Shown: piece after piece, positions 37,013 through 48,129 of the stretch
Numbering within the stretch: the stretch's first letter is position 1
How the letters are laid out: the number at the start of each line of letters is the position of its first letter
Assembly: GCF_014197255.1 (NCBI RefSeq)
Contig: NZ_JACIFE010000001.1
Coordinates: 62,001-126,000, forward strand
Source: Bartonella fuyuanensis
GTDB taxonomy: Bacteria; Pseudomonadota; Alphaproteobacteria; Rhizobiales; Rhizobiaceae
Direction of reading: 5' to 3'
Length of the DNA stretch: 64,000 nucleotides
Notes under the pieces: generated by a model
Seen by the model: only the letters and a program-made list of their open reading frames with translations
The model's database searches: none
What the model was told of the DNA's origin: nothing
Made by a program: the position numbers and the translations under genes

Positions 37013-38914
37013 ATGTCAACCATGGCTATTAACCTTGGCGACAATAGCAAAAATCTTTCAAATAACTCTTCACCCAAAAATTTTGATAAGAAAGCTTTTC
37101 AGAAAGCTATTTCCACCTGTATGCGTGCAATTTCTAGGACACCCCACCTAGAAGTTTCTTTTAGTTCCAATAGGCCATCTTTGAGCGAAAATTGTGCACG
37201 TTTACCGGAATTACCCCAACACGTAACGGATAAAGATATCACAATTACTCGCGGATTAGGTGATTCCATGGCTCTGCGCAAAGCATGGCATGATAACCGA
37301 ATTCACATGCAATTTTCTCCGCTAGGATCAGAATCACAAGCTATTTTTGACGCCCTCGAACAAACACGTGTTGAAGCAATCGGCACTTTAGCGATGGAGG
37401 GACTTGCAAAAAACCTTGATGTCATGCTCGCCGATAAATACAAAAGAGCCCATTATCATAAGATTAGTAACCAAAGCGAAGCCCCCATCCAAGAAGCGAT
37501 TGCACTTTTATTGCGCGAAAAAATAACAAAACGTACTGCCCCAAGAGAAGCAGGTCCTGTCGTGGAATTGTGGCGTCAAGAGCTTGAACAAAAAGCCGCA
37601 GCACAACTCAATGAACTCACACATCATATTTACAATCAAAAGGCTTTTGCGCAAATCGTTCGCCAAATGCTTGCTACACTCAAACTGACAGTGCAACAAG
37701 ATAAAGCTTCTGCCAATGAAAACAATAAAAAATTAAAAAACGCATGTGAACCTCAAGACCAAGCAGAAGGTAAAAACAAAAAACATACTCAAAGTAAAGA
37801 ACAAACGGGCACTGAACAAGAAAATGATATGCAAGATGAAGGAAAAACACAAGCAACACAATTAAACAACAATGATCAAGCTGATGTCGAGCAAAAAAGT
37901 GGACCTTGGAAAGAAAAATCATGCAAACCCAAGCATTTTTTTTCCGTTTTGGAACAAATGGAAAAACTTGCTGATTATAAAATATTCACCCGTCAATTTG
38001 ATGAAATCTTGGAAGCGACAGATTTTTGTTCTGAAAATGAGTTAGATCACTTACGTCGTTCTCTTGATAAGCAAATCTATCATCTTCAAAACATTGTTGG
38101 ACGTTTAGCAAACCGCCTCCAACGCCGCCTTATGGCACAACAAAACCGCAACTGGAACTTTAACCTTGAAGAAGGATATCTCGATACAACACAGCTTCCA
38201 CGCCTGATTATTGATCCCATGCAACCTCTTTCTTTTAAAATGGAAAGCACTACCCAATTTCGGGACACAGTTGTTTCACTCCTCCTTGACAATTCTGGCT
38301 CAATGCGCGGACGCCCCATTAGCGTTGCTGCAAGTTGTGCCGATATTTTGGCCCAAACTCTTGAACGTTGTGGTGTCAAAGTTGAAATTTTAGGTTTTAC
38401 CACTAAAACTTGGAAAGGGGGGAAATCACGAGAAAAATGGCTCGAGCAACATAAACCTAATCATCCTGGACGCCTTAATGATTTGTGTCATATCATCTAT
38501 AAAAGTGCTGATACCCCATGGCGTCGAGCACGGTGCAATTTAGGTTTGATGATGCAAGAAGGATTATTAAAAGAAAATATTGACGGAGAAGCTTTGATTT
38601 GGGCTCATCAGCGTCTTTTATCACGACGTGAACAACGTCGTATTCTTATGGTAATTTCTGATGGTGCTCCTGTTGATGATTCAACACTATCAGTCAACTC
38701 CAGCAATTATTTGGAAAAACATTTATGCGCAGTGATTCAAGAAATCCAAACACATTCCCCTATCGAACTTATTGCCATTGGAATTGGTCATGACGTCACA
38801 CGTTATTATCAACGCGCTGTAACAATTATGAATGCTGAAGAACTCGCCGACGCCATAACAAAACAATTAGAAATACTTTTTAGTGATAAAATGCCTCATA
38901 TTTATATGAAATAA
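37013..38914 (+). CDS. cobT: aerobic cobaltochelatase subunit CobT
   Basis: This 633-residue protein partners CobS in the AAA+/von Willebrand chelatase. The N-terminal half carries the CobT domain (R-T-P-H-L-E-V-S-F near residue 41, L-P-E-L-P-Q-H near 64). A long acidic, glutamine-rich linker (residues about 225-300) separates it from the C-terminal VWA domain with the metal-site [10 protein letters not shown] near 425 and [11 protein letters not shown] near 545. The start at 37013 (ATG) places it six bases after cobS; another ATG at 37022 is possible. Confidence 0.95.
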   Translation: MSTMAINLGDNSKNLSNNSSPKNFDKKAFQKAISTCMRAISRTPHLEVSFSSNRPSLSENCARLPELPQHVTDKDITITRGLGDSMALRKAWHDNRIHMQFSPLGSESQAIFDALEQTRVEAIGTLAMEGLAKNLDVMLADKYKRAHYHKISNQSEAPIQEAIALLLREKITKRTAPREAGPVVELWRQELEQKAAAQLNELTHHIYNQKAFAQIVRQMLATLKLTVQQDKASANENNKKLKNACEPQDQAEGKNKKHTQSKEQTGTEQENDMQDEGKTQATQLNNNDQADVEQKSGPWKEKSCKPKHFFSVLEQMEKLADYKIFTRQFDEILEATDFCSENELDHLRRSLDKQIYHLQNIVGRLANRLQRRLMAQQNRNWNFNLEEGYLDTTQLPRLIIDPMQPLSFKMESTTQFRDTVVSLLLDNSGSMRGRPISVAASCADILAQTLERCGVKVEILGFTTKTWKGGKSREKWLEQHKPNHPGRLNDLCHIIYKSADTPWRRARCNLGLMMQEGLLKENIDGEALIWAHQRLLSRREQRRILMVISDGAPVDDSTLSVNSSNYLEKHLCAVIQEIQTHSPIELIAIGIGHDVTRYYQRAVTIMNAEELADAITKQLEILFSDKMPHIYMK

Positions 38915-39369
38915 GCCTGCCTAGAATCAGCAACTGTTACATTTAAAAGCTGAATTCTATCATTAAGCCATTGGAATTTTATGGCTAACCACCTGAGAAG
39001 ATAACGCTACAGATTGAATATCAAACTTTAAGAAAACTCCGACTTTACGTAATACATTATGAATTCTAAAAGAAATGTTTTATGCATCTTTAAAAATTAT
39101 AATGAATTTATTTTTACTTTCTGGTTTTATTGCAGCTGATAAAACTTTGCTTGGAATTCCCCAGTTACAATCATATTCTAGAGTACAATTAAATTTAAAA
39201 GACTAAACACGTCTCTCTGTTGTGTTATTTCCCTAAATTTAGATATTGAGATACACATATCTGGAAAAATACCTCTACTAAACATGGCAATAAAATTCTG
39301 CTCTAACAGAAAACATAACGCGCTATCTTTTACCTTAAATAAAACGAGAAGTTAAAAGTTGTATTTATT

Positions 39370-39577
39370 ATACACAAAAGAAGCATCATCCAAAGAAGAT
39401 ATTTTAAACACTAAAAACTATTCTACAAAAGAATCAACAGCAATGGCCTCATAGCAACTTTTACCGAAAAATCACCAAAATCTATCGAAAGCCAAACTGC
39501 CTCCCAACCTTCTCAAAACAGTACTTTACCTGAGTGAACTATCAACATAAACTCCCATCTTATTGATAAAAAAAGCC
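39370..39577 (-). pseudogene. decayed duplicate of the queuosine-transporter gene 3' end
   Basis: Read against 40321-40540, the match is ordered and collinear at an offset of about 980 bases: TTTTTACCGAAAAATCGCC versus CTTTTACCGAAAAATCACC, then GAGAGCCAAACTGGC versus GAAAGCCAAACTGCC, then AAGTGAACTATCATCATA versus GAGTGAACTATCAACATA. Small deletions and stops break the frame. Same orientation as the intact gene. Confidence 0.8.
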
Positions 39578-39689
39578 TTTACTCACATAAAATATAAGAA
39601 AAAACACGAAAAAAAAGAATATCGCTTCATTCACGAAAAATAGCACACCCTTATATCGCTTATTCGTACTCCTACTTTAAGAAACATTC

Positions 39690-39965
39690 TACCTTGCTTC
39701 CAAACCTGTTTCACGACAACGTCTATAGCTGGCATAATGCAAAATCCGGAATAATTCTTGACCTTTACAAGCTGCAAAACCAAAAGAAGAATCCTATCTT
39801 TCAACTTCTAATATTTCAGATAAGTCAAGACACACCTCCAGCGCCTGGTATTGCACTTCTATTGCATTAAAGCTCTTCATAAGAAATATTTTAATCCTTT
39901 CTCAAGTGATGTTGTCCACAATTGCTCTTCTAACATAGCCAGAAAATGATTTTCATGATAAGAGT
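39690..39965 (-). pseudogene. decayed unidentified gene fragment
   Basis: Coding-like pieces on the minus strand run H-F-L-A-M-L-E-E-Q-L-W-T-T-S-L-E-K, then, after a shift, N-A-I-E-V-Q-Y-Q-A-L-E-V-C-L-D-L-S-E, then, after a stop, D-S-S-F-G-F-A-A-C-K-G-Q-E-L and H-Y-A-S-Y-R-R-C-R-E-T-G-L-E-A before a final stop. The protein-like composition and consistent strand suggest a small lost gene. I do not recognise the family. Confidence 0.45.
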
Positions 39966-40311
39966 ATTTAAAATGTGTAAATATAATATTAGGCTTTTTC
40001 ACTCAAATAGAAAGTACGAATTATAATTTTAAATCAATCTACTAATGAGCACCAGTTACAACTTTTCTCACATCGGATTATTTTTAAGAAGCCTATCTAA
40101 CCGCGTTTCAAACAATTTTTACCTCTCCCCCTTCTCGTGAAGGACAAACAAATAATTTTTTTATTACTCCCACACAAGAGAATTTTGAAATAAGAAACGC
40201 ATCCTGTGCTGAAGTTTTCACTCAAGTTGGCAAGTGTTAAAGTATCAGTATAAACAACGTGCTATACAAAGCAGAGCGCGCAATTTTCTGGTTAGGAAAA
40301 CAAAAAGATCA

Positions 40312-40995
40312 TTACTTGTTACAAACAAAAGAGGAATCGTCCTTTGAATGACTTAGATAAAGAAGAAACCTCACGATGTTAAAAATTGCTCCATAAGGAA
40401 TCAGCATAAACAAGCTCATAACAATTTTTACCGAAAAATCGCCAAAAGCAAATGAGAGCCAAACTGGCATATCTATCCCTCCCCAAATAACACTCTCCAC
40501 AAGTGAACTATCATCATACCCTGTTATCTTATCAAGAGCAGCAAAAAAGTTAGAAAAAGCAAGAGCAAAAAACAGCATTGTATCCAAAGCGGAACCAACC
40601 AACGCTGCTGCTAAAGGTGCTTTCCACCATGTTTTTCGTCGCAAAGGAGTAAAAACAACAATATCAAGGAGTTGTCCAAATAAAAATGCAACACTAGAAG
40701 CAATTGCAAGCCGCGGCGTCGCTAATATCCAAGAAACAAAAACGCCAACAAAAAAACCAATATAAACAACACGCCGAGCAGCAGATGGACCATAAAAACG
40801 ATTGGTTAAATCATTGATCAAAAAAGCAAACGGATAGGTAAAAGCTCCATAAGTTAACAGGTCATTCAAATCAAACCAGTAGACCGGATATTGAACCAAA
40901 ATATTAGAAGCTGTAACAGCAAGGCACATTGCAAAAACAGAAAAAGCAACATATTTTTCCTTTTTCCGTTCTAATAAAGGACCGCTTGAAGACAT
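40312..40995 (-). CDS. queuosine precursor transporter (YhhQ family)
   Basis: This 227-residue inner-membrane protein belongs to the VUT/YhhQ family that imports pre-queuosine bases. About six hydrophobic segments are visible. Family signatures are present: L-L-T-Y-G-A-F-T-Y-P-F-A-F-L-I-N-D near residue 45, N-R-F-Y-G-P-S-A-A-R-R near 65, F-L-F-G-Q-L-L-D near 104 and K-A-P-L-A-A-A-L-V-G-S-A-L-D near 124. The C-terminus runs into the region that was duplicated downstream. rpmB lies 72 bases upstream on the same strand in reverse order of transcription, so the two may be co-transcribed. Confidence 0.88.
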   Translation of the reverse strand: MSSSGPLLERKKEKYVAFSVFAMCLAVTASNILVQYPVYWFDLNDLLTYGAFTYPFAFLINDLTNRFYGPSAARRVVYIGFFVGVFVSWILATPRLAIASSVAFLFGQLLDIVVFTPLRRKTWWKAPLAAALVGSALDTMLFFALAFSNFFAALDKITGYDDSSLVESVIWGGIDMPVWLSFAFGDFSVKIVMSLFMLIPYGAIFNIVRFLLYLSHSKDDSSFVCNK

Positions 40996-41067
40996 TTTTT
41001 AACCTGAAGAGAAACGATAAAACAAAGCGATCAAAAAGAAAAAAAACCAAAACAACGATGCTGAAAA

Positions 41068-41373
41068 TTATGCTGCCTGTTCGGCACTTTGCTCGGCTTT
41101 TTTCTTAACGATTTGGCGTTTTAACAAACGCGCCCGTTGCGACAACTCTTTATCATTTGCTTTTATCAAAAAACCATCAAGACCACCACGGTGTTCAACA
41201 GAACGCAACGCACTTGCTGAAACACGCAAGCGGTAACTTCGCTGTAACACTTCTGAAATCAATGTCACATTGCAAAGATTTGGTAAAAAACGACGCCGAG
41301 TCTTATTATTTGCATGGCTAACATTATTACCATACAAAACCGTCTTTCCTGTCAATTCACATGCACGAGACAT
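41068..41373 (-). CDS. rpmB: 50S ribosomal protein L28
   Basis: A 101-residue ribosomal protein: R-A-C-E-L-T-G-K near the start, [15 protein letters not shown] near residue 16, and [13 protein letters not shown] near 52. The alanine/lysine tail is typical of alphaproteobacteria. The frame opens at 41382, but ATG 41373 matches the conserved M-S-R start. Confidence 0.96.
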   Translation of the reverse strand: MSRACELTGKTVLYGNNVSHANNKTRRRFLPNLCNVTLISEVLQRSYRLRVSASALRSVEHRGGLDGFLIKANDKELSQRARLLKRQIVKKKAEQSAEQAA

Positions 41374-41497
41374 AAAATTCACCCTTAAACTCTAAGAAAC
41401 TTTCAAATCCCTATATCCAACCGACAAAACGCACGCGCAACACACCACATCGAACGGACATCATTAGGGAGTCTCTTTTTAATAGGGGGTCAACAAT

Positions 41498-41527
41498 AAA
41501 AGGTCAAGTCTTTTATTAAGACCTTTT
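41498..41527 (+). terminator. possible hairpin terminator between rpmB and surf1
   Basis: AAAAGGTC (41498-41505) pairs with GACCTTTT (41520-41527) around a 14-base loop; on the plus strand the stem's T tract extends one base further. It lies in the divergent gap, upstream of both genes, so it may insulate them or act as an attenuator rather than close an operon. Confidence 0.35.
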
Positions 41528-41664
41528 TCATCTCTTCTAGGAACACTCTTCATCTTTTTCTGAAATAAGGCATACAAAATATTTTTTTTAAAGTCTCCCC
41601 ATGCTAATTTAAAGTTGCACCATATTAAAATGGGAGTTTATTATCCTGAAAGGAAGCGTAAATC

Positions 41665-42450
41665 ATGCGCAAAAAAGAGTTCCCCATGACAAAGCTTCAA
41701 AGCAATCCTGTCCATTTTTCTTCTTTTTTGTTTGGAACTTTATGTGTTTGTTTTTTTCTTCTCTTCAGTGCATTAGGTCTATGGCAAATACAACGATTAA
41801 ACTGGAAAACAAATCTTATTACCACTGTTCATCAGCGCATTCACTTGCCCCCCATAAAAGCCCCCCCAAAAAATCAATGGGCAGATGTTACTTTTGAAAA
41901 AAATGAATATCAACCTGTCGTTATCACAGGAAAATTTTTAACAAATAAAAATATTTTGGTCACTGCCACCGCCCAAAATACTACAGGCTATTGGGTTTTG
42001 ACTCCTTTACAAACCACTGACAATACACTGACCTTTATCAACCGTGGCTTTATCCCCATGAACGAACGTAACAATTTCCAACAGTCAGAGCAATTCCATA
42101 CAAATGTCTCATCTCAGCAAAATTCTACCACAGGCACAAAACAAATGACAATCATAGGTTTATTACGCATGAGTGAAAAAAATGGTTTTTTCCCACGCAA
42201 AAATAATCCCGACAAGAATTTATGGTATACACGCGACCTTACTGCTATGGCACAAAAACTTGGTCTATCCACTGTTGCTCCTTATTTCATTGATGCTGGG
42301 AAAAAAACAACTTTACAAGAAAACCTTCCCGTTCCTGGTCTAACTGTTGTACATTTTCGAAATAATCATCTTGTTTACGCAATTACGTGGTTTATTTTAG
42401 CTGCAGGGGTGTTAAGTGCTTATCTTTTTTTGTTAAGGCAAAAAAACTAA
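41665..42450 (+). CDS. SURF1-family cytochrome oxidase assembly protein
   Basis: This 261-residue inner-membrane protein helps insert heme a into cytochrome c oxidase subunit I. Two membrane helices at the ends (residues about 20-42 and 234-255) flank a periplasmic domain. The family opening L-G-L-W-Q-I-Q-R-L-x-W-K lies near residue 38, G-Y-W-V-L-T-P-L-Q near 109, N-R-G-F-I-P near 127 and W-Y-T-R-D-L near 188. AGGAAG lies eight bases ahead of the ATG. A second ATG seven codons in is possible. Confidence 0.93.
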   Translation: MRKKEFPMTKLQSNPVHFSSFLFGTLCVCFFLLFSALGLWQIQRLNWKTNLITTVHQRIHLPPIKAPPKNQWADVTFEKNEYQPVVITGKFLTNKNILVTATAQNTTGYWVLTPLQTTDNTLTFINRGFIPMNERNNFQQSEQFHTNVSSQQNSTTGTKQMTIIGLLRMSEKNGFFPRKNNPDKNLWYTRDLTAMAQKLGLSTVAPYFIDAGKKTTLQENLPVPGLTVVHFRNNHLVYAITWFILAAGVLSAYLFLLRQKN

Positions 42451-43564
42451 AAAAATAACAAGCAAAATACCCCTTAATAGAGTCATTAATATGCTTCGCA
42501 ATAGAGCCTATCTTAACATTGTTGTCTTGAGAATTTTATGCATTACAAAATTGATCTTTAAAGATATAAATATTTGATTTATATAAATAATATTATCACT
42601 TTATAACTAAAAAAGACCTTAGACATCGTAAGAAGCTTTCCTTCAAGTCCTCCTATGCTGAAACAATCAAAATTATTCCCTTACTCTCCACAGCAAAGAT
42701 AACCATACAAATAAAATTATTAAAAATAAGAAGGTAAACACCTCTTCCGTCTTCAGTACCAAGAATTATTAAAATATTGAGAACTACTAAAGAGAATAGC
42801 GATATGCCACCTTTATTAAGCAAAGATCATAAACCTACAATGGATCTATTATACCATTCACGAAGGATTTACGTATACGCTTCAAAGGACTATTCTAAAA
42901 GAGAGTTAACTCATTGAAAAACGTTTCTTTAAAATAAGCGTATGTAAATTCGCAATATAATCGCGTTTGATTGTGCATGAAAATCATAATTTCATTAAAA
43001 ATATAATGCACAAAATATAAAGTAATGCATTATCTCCACCTAAAAAACATTGTCAGAAACACTTTTGAAAAACATAAAGTCAAATTTAAAAATAACCGGA
43101 AAGATAAGTTTTCATTTCTATCTTTACAATTTTATAATTCTTGTCTCATTAAGTTGTTTCTCATTTCAGAGGTTATTCAAACTTATATATGCAAGACTCT
43201 CACCTTCATGGAGCATACAAAAACTAATATAGCAAAAAACGTCCAGCTGCGTTTTTTATTTCAAATCTGCTTTTTCATAAAAATATTCAGTTACAAGAAA
43301 CAAAAGCTTTATGAGGCATAACAACACCATAAATTTACAAATATACCAATAATGAATTGGAGAAATATGCCCAGATTTTTAGATATTTAAACAAAACCCT
43401 TACAACAATATACTTAAGCTTTGTGTTTCTTTCTTTTACAAGCATCCGCACATATTCTTTACATTATATCCATTAAAGAGCAACGATGATAATCTATAAC
43501 AATCTTTGGCTAGGGGTTAACATTTTTTCTGTAAACTATTTATACGTTTTGAATAATATGTATT
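42451..43564. other. gap between surf1 and the IS607-like remnant
   Basis: About 1.1 kb. A weak integrase-like trace lies near 42815-42925 (D-H-K-P-T, then L-L-Y-H-S-R-R, in the order expected of the remnant family). A 98-codon frame at 43025-43321 has no recognisable features and a phenylalanine-, lysine- and asparagine-rich composition expected of AT-rich junk. Nothing else is supported. Confidence 0.4.
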
Positions 43565-44187
43565 ATGAGTAGATTTATTGAGCTAGATAAAACAGCTTAA
43601 TCTTTGTGTGTTTCGATTAGTACTTTACGTCGTTGAGAAGGTGAAGGCAAAATTATTTCTGAGCATCTAGCAAGCTATCACTAGCCATTTATGATCTATC
43701 CAAGCTGAGACCTGAGCTTTTCATTCGAGAGAGCTGTCATAAAGAAAACTATTGCTTATGCTTTTATATCGAGCCATGATCAATAAAGACAATTTAGAGC
43801 GACAAAAACCAGATCTCGAGCTTTATTGCGCAAGCCAAGGTTGAACTTATGAAATCATCGCTGATTTAGGGAGGGATAGGAGTGAATTATCGTAAAAAAG
43901 GCCTTAAAGGTTTATTAGATGTACTCATGAAAAATGAATCGGTCGTTTGGTGATTACGCATAAAGATCGTTTATTGCGTTTTGGTGCAAAATTGATCTTC
44001 GCCATTTGTGAAGCCAAATAAATAGAGGTTGTCATTCTCAATCAGGCAGAAGAAAAAAATTTTGAAGAATATTTAGCCAAAGATGTTTTAAAAATTATTA
44101 CTGTCTCCAGTGTTCGTTTATTATGAGAATCGTTCGAAAAAATCAAAAGTTATTAGAAAATGTTCGTCAAACTGTGGAAGCATAGCA
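43565..44187 (+). pseudogene. broken IS607-type serine recombinase
   Basis: From ATG 43565 the reading M-S-R-F-I-E-L-D-K-T-A, stop, S-L-C-V-S-I-S-T-L-R-R is the MerR-like helix-turn-helix of IS607 OrfA. Later pieces are Y-D-L-S-K-L-R-P-E-L-F near 43690, K-T-I-A-Y-A near 43745, N-Y-R-K-K-G-L-K near 43882, then H-K-D-R-L-L-R-F-G-A near 43960 and I-F-A-I-C-E-A-K near 44000, which belong to the catalytic domain. At least five stops or shifts interrupt it. Confidence 0.82.
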
Positions 44188-45367
44188 ATGATTGTTGCTC
44201 ACAAAATAGCTCTAGACTTAAACAATAAACAACGAAGCTATATGGCTCAAGCCATTGGTTGCACGCGTTTTTCTTCTAATTGGGCACTGAAGGAATAGGA
44301 GCAACAATATGAAGCATGGAAGAAAGATAATAATTTACCAAATCCTAATGACTACGGGCTATGTAGACAATTCAATTCTCTAAAACAAGAATAAGTTCCA
44401 TGAATCATGAAAATTACTAAAAATGCCCCACCAATAGCAATTATTCAGTTGGGTATGGCCTTTAAGAATTTCTTTTCAGAAAGAAACTGATATCCCAGTT
44501 TTAGAAAGAGTGCACGATCGTTTTACTTTAACCAATGATCAAATACAGCTGCAAGGTTCCAAGATAAGAATTCCCAAACTTAAAACGTTTTTAAATAAAA
44601 CGTCGTTGGGTCCGTACGCAAATAATTACGATTTCAAAGAAAGTTTTTGTCAGCAACCATTAGCCATAAAACAGATAATTGGTTTGTAAGTCTTAGCGTT
44701 GAAACCAATAATCAAGAGCCACACAGCGAGAACTAAGCTATTATTGGTATTGATTTGGGCGTAGATGCACTTGCAACACTCTTGACAGGAGAGACCATAG
44801 GAGGTGTTAAACCTTCCAAGGTTTTAATAAATTGTTTACGGCACTTCTTACGAAGACTAAGTTACCAACGAAAAGGCTCGAGCAATCATGATAAAGGGAA
44901 GCAAAAACTTACTAAGCTTCATGCGCGGATAATCAATATCAGAACAAATAATTTACATAAGGTTCCAACAGATTTAATTCAGCGTTTTGGTATATTTTAT
45001 CTCGAAGTTCTTCATATAAAAGATTTGCTGAAAAATCGGCATTTATCGCGTGCTCTTGCATATTAAGATTTTTACGCGTTTCGCCGTTAATTAGCATATA
45101 AAGCGAAACACAATGGTCGATAGATTGTTATTGCAGATCGTTAGTATGCGAGTAGTAAATTTTGTCATCATTGCGGCTAAGGCTGAAAAGTTACCTCTTA
45201 GTCTACGTAAATGGAGATGTTCTCCTTATGATATGCATCATGATAGAGACAACAATACTGCAATCAATTTAAAAAACTTGATGGTAGATTCCACCGTGTC
45301 AGTTTATGGAGAGGAAAACTCTGGTCAACGTCTTGTGACTTTGGTGAAACCAGCCTCGAAGAAGTAG
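44188..45367 (+). pseudogene. broken tnpB of the IS607-like element
   Basis: The frame opens M-I-V-A-H-K-I-A-L-D-L-N-N-K-Q and soon stops. Further pieces follow in TnpB order: I-G-I-D-L-G-V-D-A-L-A-T-L near 44740 (the first RuvC aspartate), L-A-Y-K-A-K near 45090, A-S-S-K-F-C-H-H near 45150 (part of the zinc-finger region) and H-D-R-D-N-N-T-A-I-N-L-K-N near 45240 (the last RuvC aspartate). Stops and shifts separate them. In active relatives the 3' end overlaps a guide RNA; any such RNA here would lack a working nuclease from this copy. Confidence 0.85.
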
Positions 45368-45880
45368 GATTTTGCTTAGCTTTATCACCAAAAGCACTAA
45401 AATCATTCTACAATCTCTTTGTCTTTTTCAATATAATTTTAGCCTTTCTTCTGCTGATCATAGTCCTTTTGTACCTGAATTACACATCAACTGACATGAA
45501 ACATTCTAAACTATATTTTCATAGTTTTCACATTACATTAGTGTCTCGCTAAAACAACAGACATTTCTTATGAAAAATAAAACCATTTTAAAACATAGAT
45601 GCAAAAGAATAAAAGTAAATACGCTTATTGTCGTCTAAACTGTTTAAAACAGCATTGTGTTTTTATCCATTTGCACTAAAAAACATTTAATGGGTCAATA
45701 AGGCGTGCATATTCTACATCACCATATCTCCAATGACGATATAATAGGCTAATAGATCATTCTTAGCATATTTTAATAAGGCAGTTTATGCTTTTAATGT
45801 ATTTCTCTAAAGGCTTATGCTATAAACGCATAAGTTTGTTTTGCTGGAATTTTAACTCTTTTATTTTTAAGGCTTTTGTT
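45368..45880. other. gap between the IS607-like remnant and purH
   Basis: A 513-base AT-rich gap that should contain the purH promoter. The purH frame is open in this gap from 45788 but the added residues are not conserved-looking. I see no purine riboswitch or other RNA element that I can support. Confidence 0.4.
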
Positions 45881-47500
45881 ATGGGTGTTGTTGGCAAAAA
45901 TTTCCCTATGCCTGATCTTCATCAGGTGCGTCGTGTTCTTCTTTCTGTTGCTGATAAAACAGGCATAGTTGCATTTGCAAAAGTTCTCCACGCTACTTAC
46001 AATGTAGAATTGATTTCAACAGGAGGAACAGCGAAAACTCTCATAGCTGCTGGTTTACCTGTAAAAGATGTTGCTGAAGTTACCGGATTTTCTGAAATAA
46101 TGGATGGACGTGTTAAAACACTCCATCCTTTGATTCACGGTGCTTTGTTAGGAGTGAGAGAGAATCCTAGCCATAAAGATGCAATGGAAAAGAACAATAT
46201 TCATGGCATTGATCTTTTAGTAGTGAATCTTTATCCCTTTGAAGAAACGATCCAATCAGAGACTGATAATCAAACAATTCTTGAAAATATTGATATCGGT
46301 GGACCAGCAATGATTCGCGCAGCAGCAAAAAATTATGCTTATACCGGTGTTGTAACAGCAATAAACGACTATGATTCAATTCTAACCGAATTAAAACAGC
46401 ATAATGGATGTTTAAGCTTATCCATGCGTCATCAGTTAGCTCTGCGCGCTTATGCCCACACTGCGGCTTATGATACAGCAATAGCAACGTGGTTTGCACA
46501 GGATTTAAAAATTGAAATGCCATCGTGGCAGAGTTTTTCTGGCAATCTTAAGAATGTTCTGCGCTATGGAGAAAATCCACATCAACAAGCAGCATTTTAT
46601 CGCAATAATGAAAAACGCTTTGGCATTGCAACAGCAAAACTTTTACAAGGTAAAGCACTCTCTTATAACAATCTGAATGATACAGACGCAGCCTTCGAGC
46701 TTGTGGCAGAATTTGATCCGCAAAAAACTGCTGCTGTTGCTCTTATTAAACATGCTAATCCTTGTGGTGTTGCAGAAGCAAAAAATTTAAAAAAAGCTTA
46801 TTTGAAAGCCCTTATGTGTGATAATGTATCGGCGTTTGGTGGAATTGTTGCTTTAAATCAAACCCTTGATGAAGATTGTGCGGAAGAGATTGTTAAAATT
46901 TTCACGGAAGTCATTATTGCCCCTGATGCGACAATAGCTGCACGTAAAATTATTGCGAAGAAAAAAAATCTTCGTTTGCTCATTACAGGTGGTGTCCCTA
47001 ATCCACGTTGTAGAGGACTTCTTGCTAAAACACTTGCAGGAGGTATTTTAGTGCAATCACGTGATAATGTGGTAGTTGATGATCTTAAATTACAAGTGGT
47101 GACAAAACGAGCACCAACTCAAGCTGAAATGCGCGATCTACAATTTGCTTTTCGCGTAGCAAAACACGTTAAATCAAATGCTATTGTTTACGCGAAAAAT
47201 AGCGCAACAGTTGGAATTGGAGCTGGACAAATGAGCCGTATCGATTCAGCAAAAATTGCTGCAAATAAAGCAGCAGAAAGTGCACAAAGAGCAGGATTAA
47301 CAGAAACTCTCACAAAAGGATCAGTGGTTGCATCAGATGCATTCTTTCCTTTTGCAGATGGTTTATTAGCAGCTGCTGAAGCAGGTGCTACAGCAGTTAT
47401 TCAACCAGGAGGGTCTATGCGAGATGAAGAAGTTATTGCCGCAGCTGATGCACAGAATTTAGCCATGGTTTTTACAGGAACACGTCACTTTCGCCATTAA
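45881..47500 (+). CDS. purH: bifunctional AICAR transformylase / IMP cyclohydrolase
   Basis: This 539-residue enzyme carries out the last two steps of IMP synthesis. The N-terminal cyclohydrolase domain has S-V-A-D-K-T-G-I near residue 22, S-T-G-G-T-A-K-T near 46 and G-R-V-K-T-L-H-P near 76. The C-terminal transformylase has L-R-Y-G-E-N-P-H-Q near 226 and the active-site K-H-A-N-P-C-G near 290. ATG 45881 has AAGG nine bases upstream and gives the family's length; a longer open frame from 45788 is hydrophobic and unlike PurH. Intact. Confidence 0.97.
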   Translation: MGVVGKNFPMPDLHQVRRVLLSVADKTGIVAFAKVLHATYNVELISTGGTAKTLIAAGLPVKDVAEVTGFSEIMDGRVKTLHPLIHGALLGVRENPSHKDAMEKNNIHGIDLLVVNLYPFEETIQSETDNQTILENIDIGGPAMIRAAAKNYAYTGVVTAINDYDSILTELKQHNGCLSLSMRHQLALRAYAHTAAYDTAIATWFAQDLKIEMPSWQSFSGNLKNVLRYGENPHQQAAFYRNNEKRFGIATAKLLQGKALSYNNLNDTDAAFELVAEFDPQKTAAVALIKHANPCGVAEAKNLKKAYLKALMCDNVSAFGGIVALNQTLDEDCAEEIVKIFTEVIIAPDATIAARKIIAKKKNLRLLITGGVPNPRCRGLLAKTLAGGILVQSRDNVVVDDLKLQVVTKRAPTQAEMRDLQFAFRVAKHVKSNAIVYAKNSATVGIGAGQMSRIDSAKIAANKAAESAQRAGLTETLTKGSVVASDAFFPFADGLLAAAEAGATAVIQPGGSMRDEEVIAAADAQNLAMVFTGTRHFRH

Positions 47501-48129
47501 TATTTTTTTGCTTCCTCTTCATATAAGATATTAAACAAATGTTGCAAAGAGTTTTTCATAATTATTGTATGTTGATTGATAACTATTGAAATGGAAGCTG
47601 TTATTCAATCCAGAAAATCTATACATAATAAATAAATTTATTACTGCAGCGAATTCACATAATTTAGTTATTGTTTTAAGGCTAGAACCCTCCCGTCATT
47701 AATAGATTTACTAGCTGTTCTTTCACATGAGACAAATTTAAAATGGTTTCTTTTATATGTAGATATATACCATTATAGCACAACTCTTTTTAGTATTCTT
47801 AAACTAAAGGATAGTATACAAAATTTGAGTATAAGAATCTGCATATTCTATGTTCTTCAGTAATCTGCACCGTTATTTTTGAATCATTAATGCTTTATAT
47901 CTCAACCTATGAACTCTATGATCTTGGTGTCGAGATCATATTGATTTAACTGCACAGTGTCATTCGCGTAAACTTCCTAAAAGTTTCTTTAAGAATCTTT
48001 GAAAGAATGCTTTAGTATGAAAAAATCAGCATTTTATGGTTAGAGCAGAAAAAATGTTTAGATTTCCTCCATGCCCAATGTTATGTATTGCTTCTTGAAT
48101 CCTCAATGTTTCTATAATGTCAAAATTCT

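Larger units (their letters stand above)
38915..40311. other. 1.4-kb gap with decayed sequences
   Basis: The gap holds a decayed copy of the 3' end of the neighbouring transporter gene (39370-39577, minus) and traces of a second, unidentified minus-strand gene (39690-39965). A short plus-strand coding-like piece ends at a TAA near 40240, with P-S-R-E-G-Q-T-N-N-F-F-I-T-P near 40135. I see no intact gene, repeat of known type or terminator. Confidence 0.5.
43565..45367 (+). mobile_element. inactive IS607-like element (serine recombinase + TnpB)
   Basis: Two adjacent decayed genes on the same strand give the IS607 arrangement: a small serine recombinase with an N-terminal MerR-like helix, then a TnpB-type RNA-guided nuclease homologue. 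Both are broken by several stops and shifts, so the element cannot move on its own. IS607 elements lack terminal inverted repeats, and I could not define exact ends. Confidence 0.82.

Noticed and set aside
43025-43321. 98-codon open frame
   Set aside because: No family pattern, weak start context and a composition expected from AT-rich non-coding sequence.
46167-46523. 118-codon minus-strand frame inside purH
   Set aside because: Antisense shadow of an intact, well conserved gene with no features of its own.
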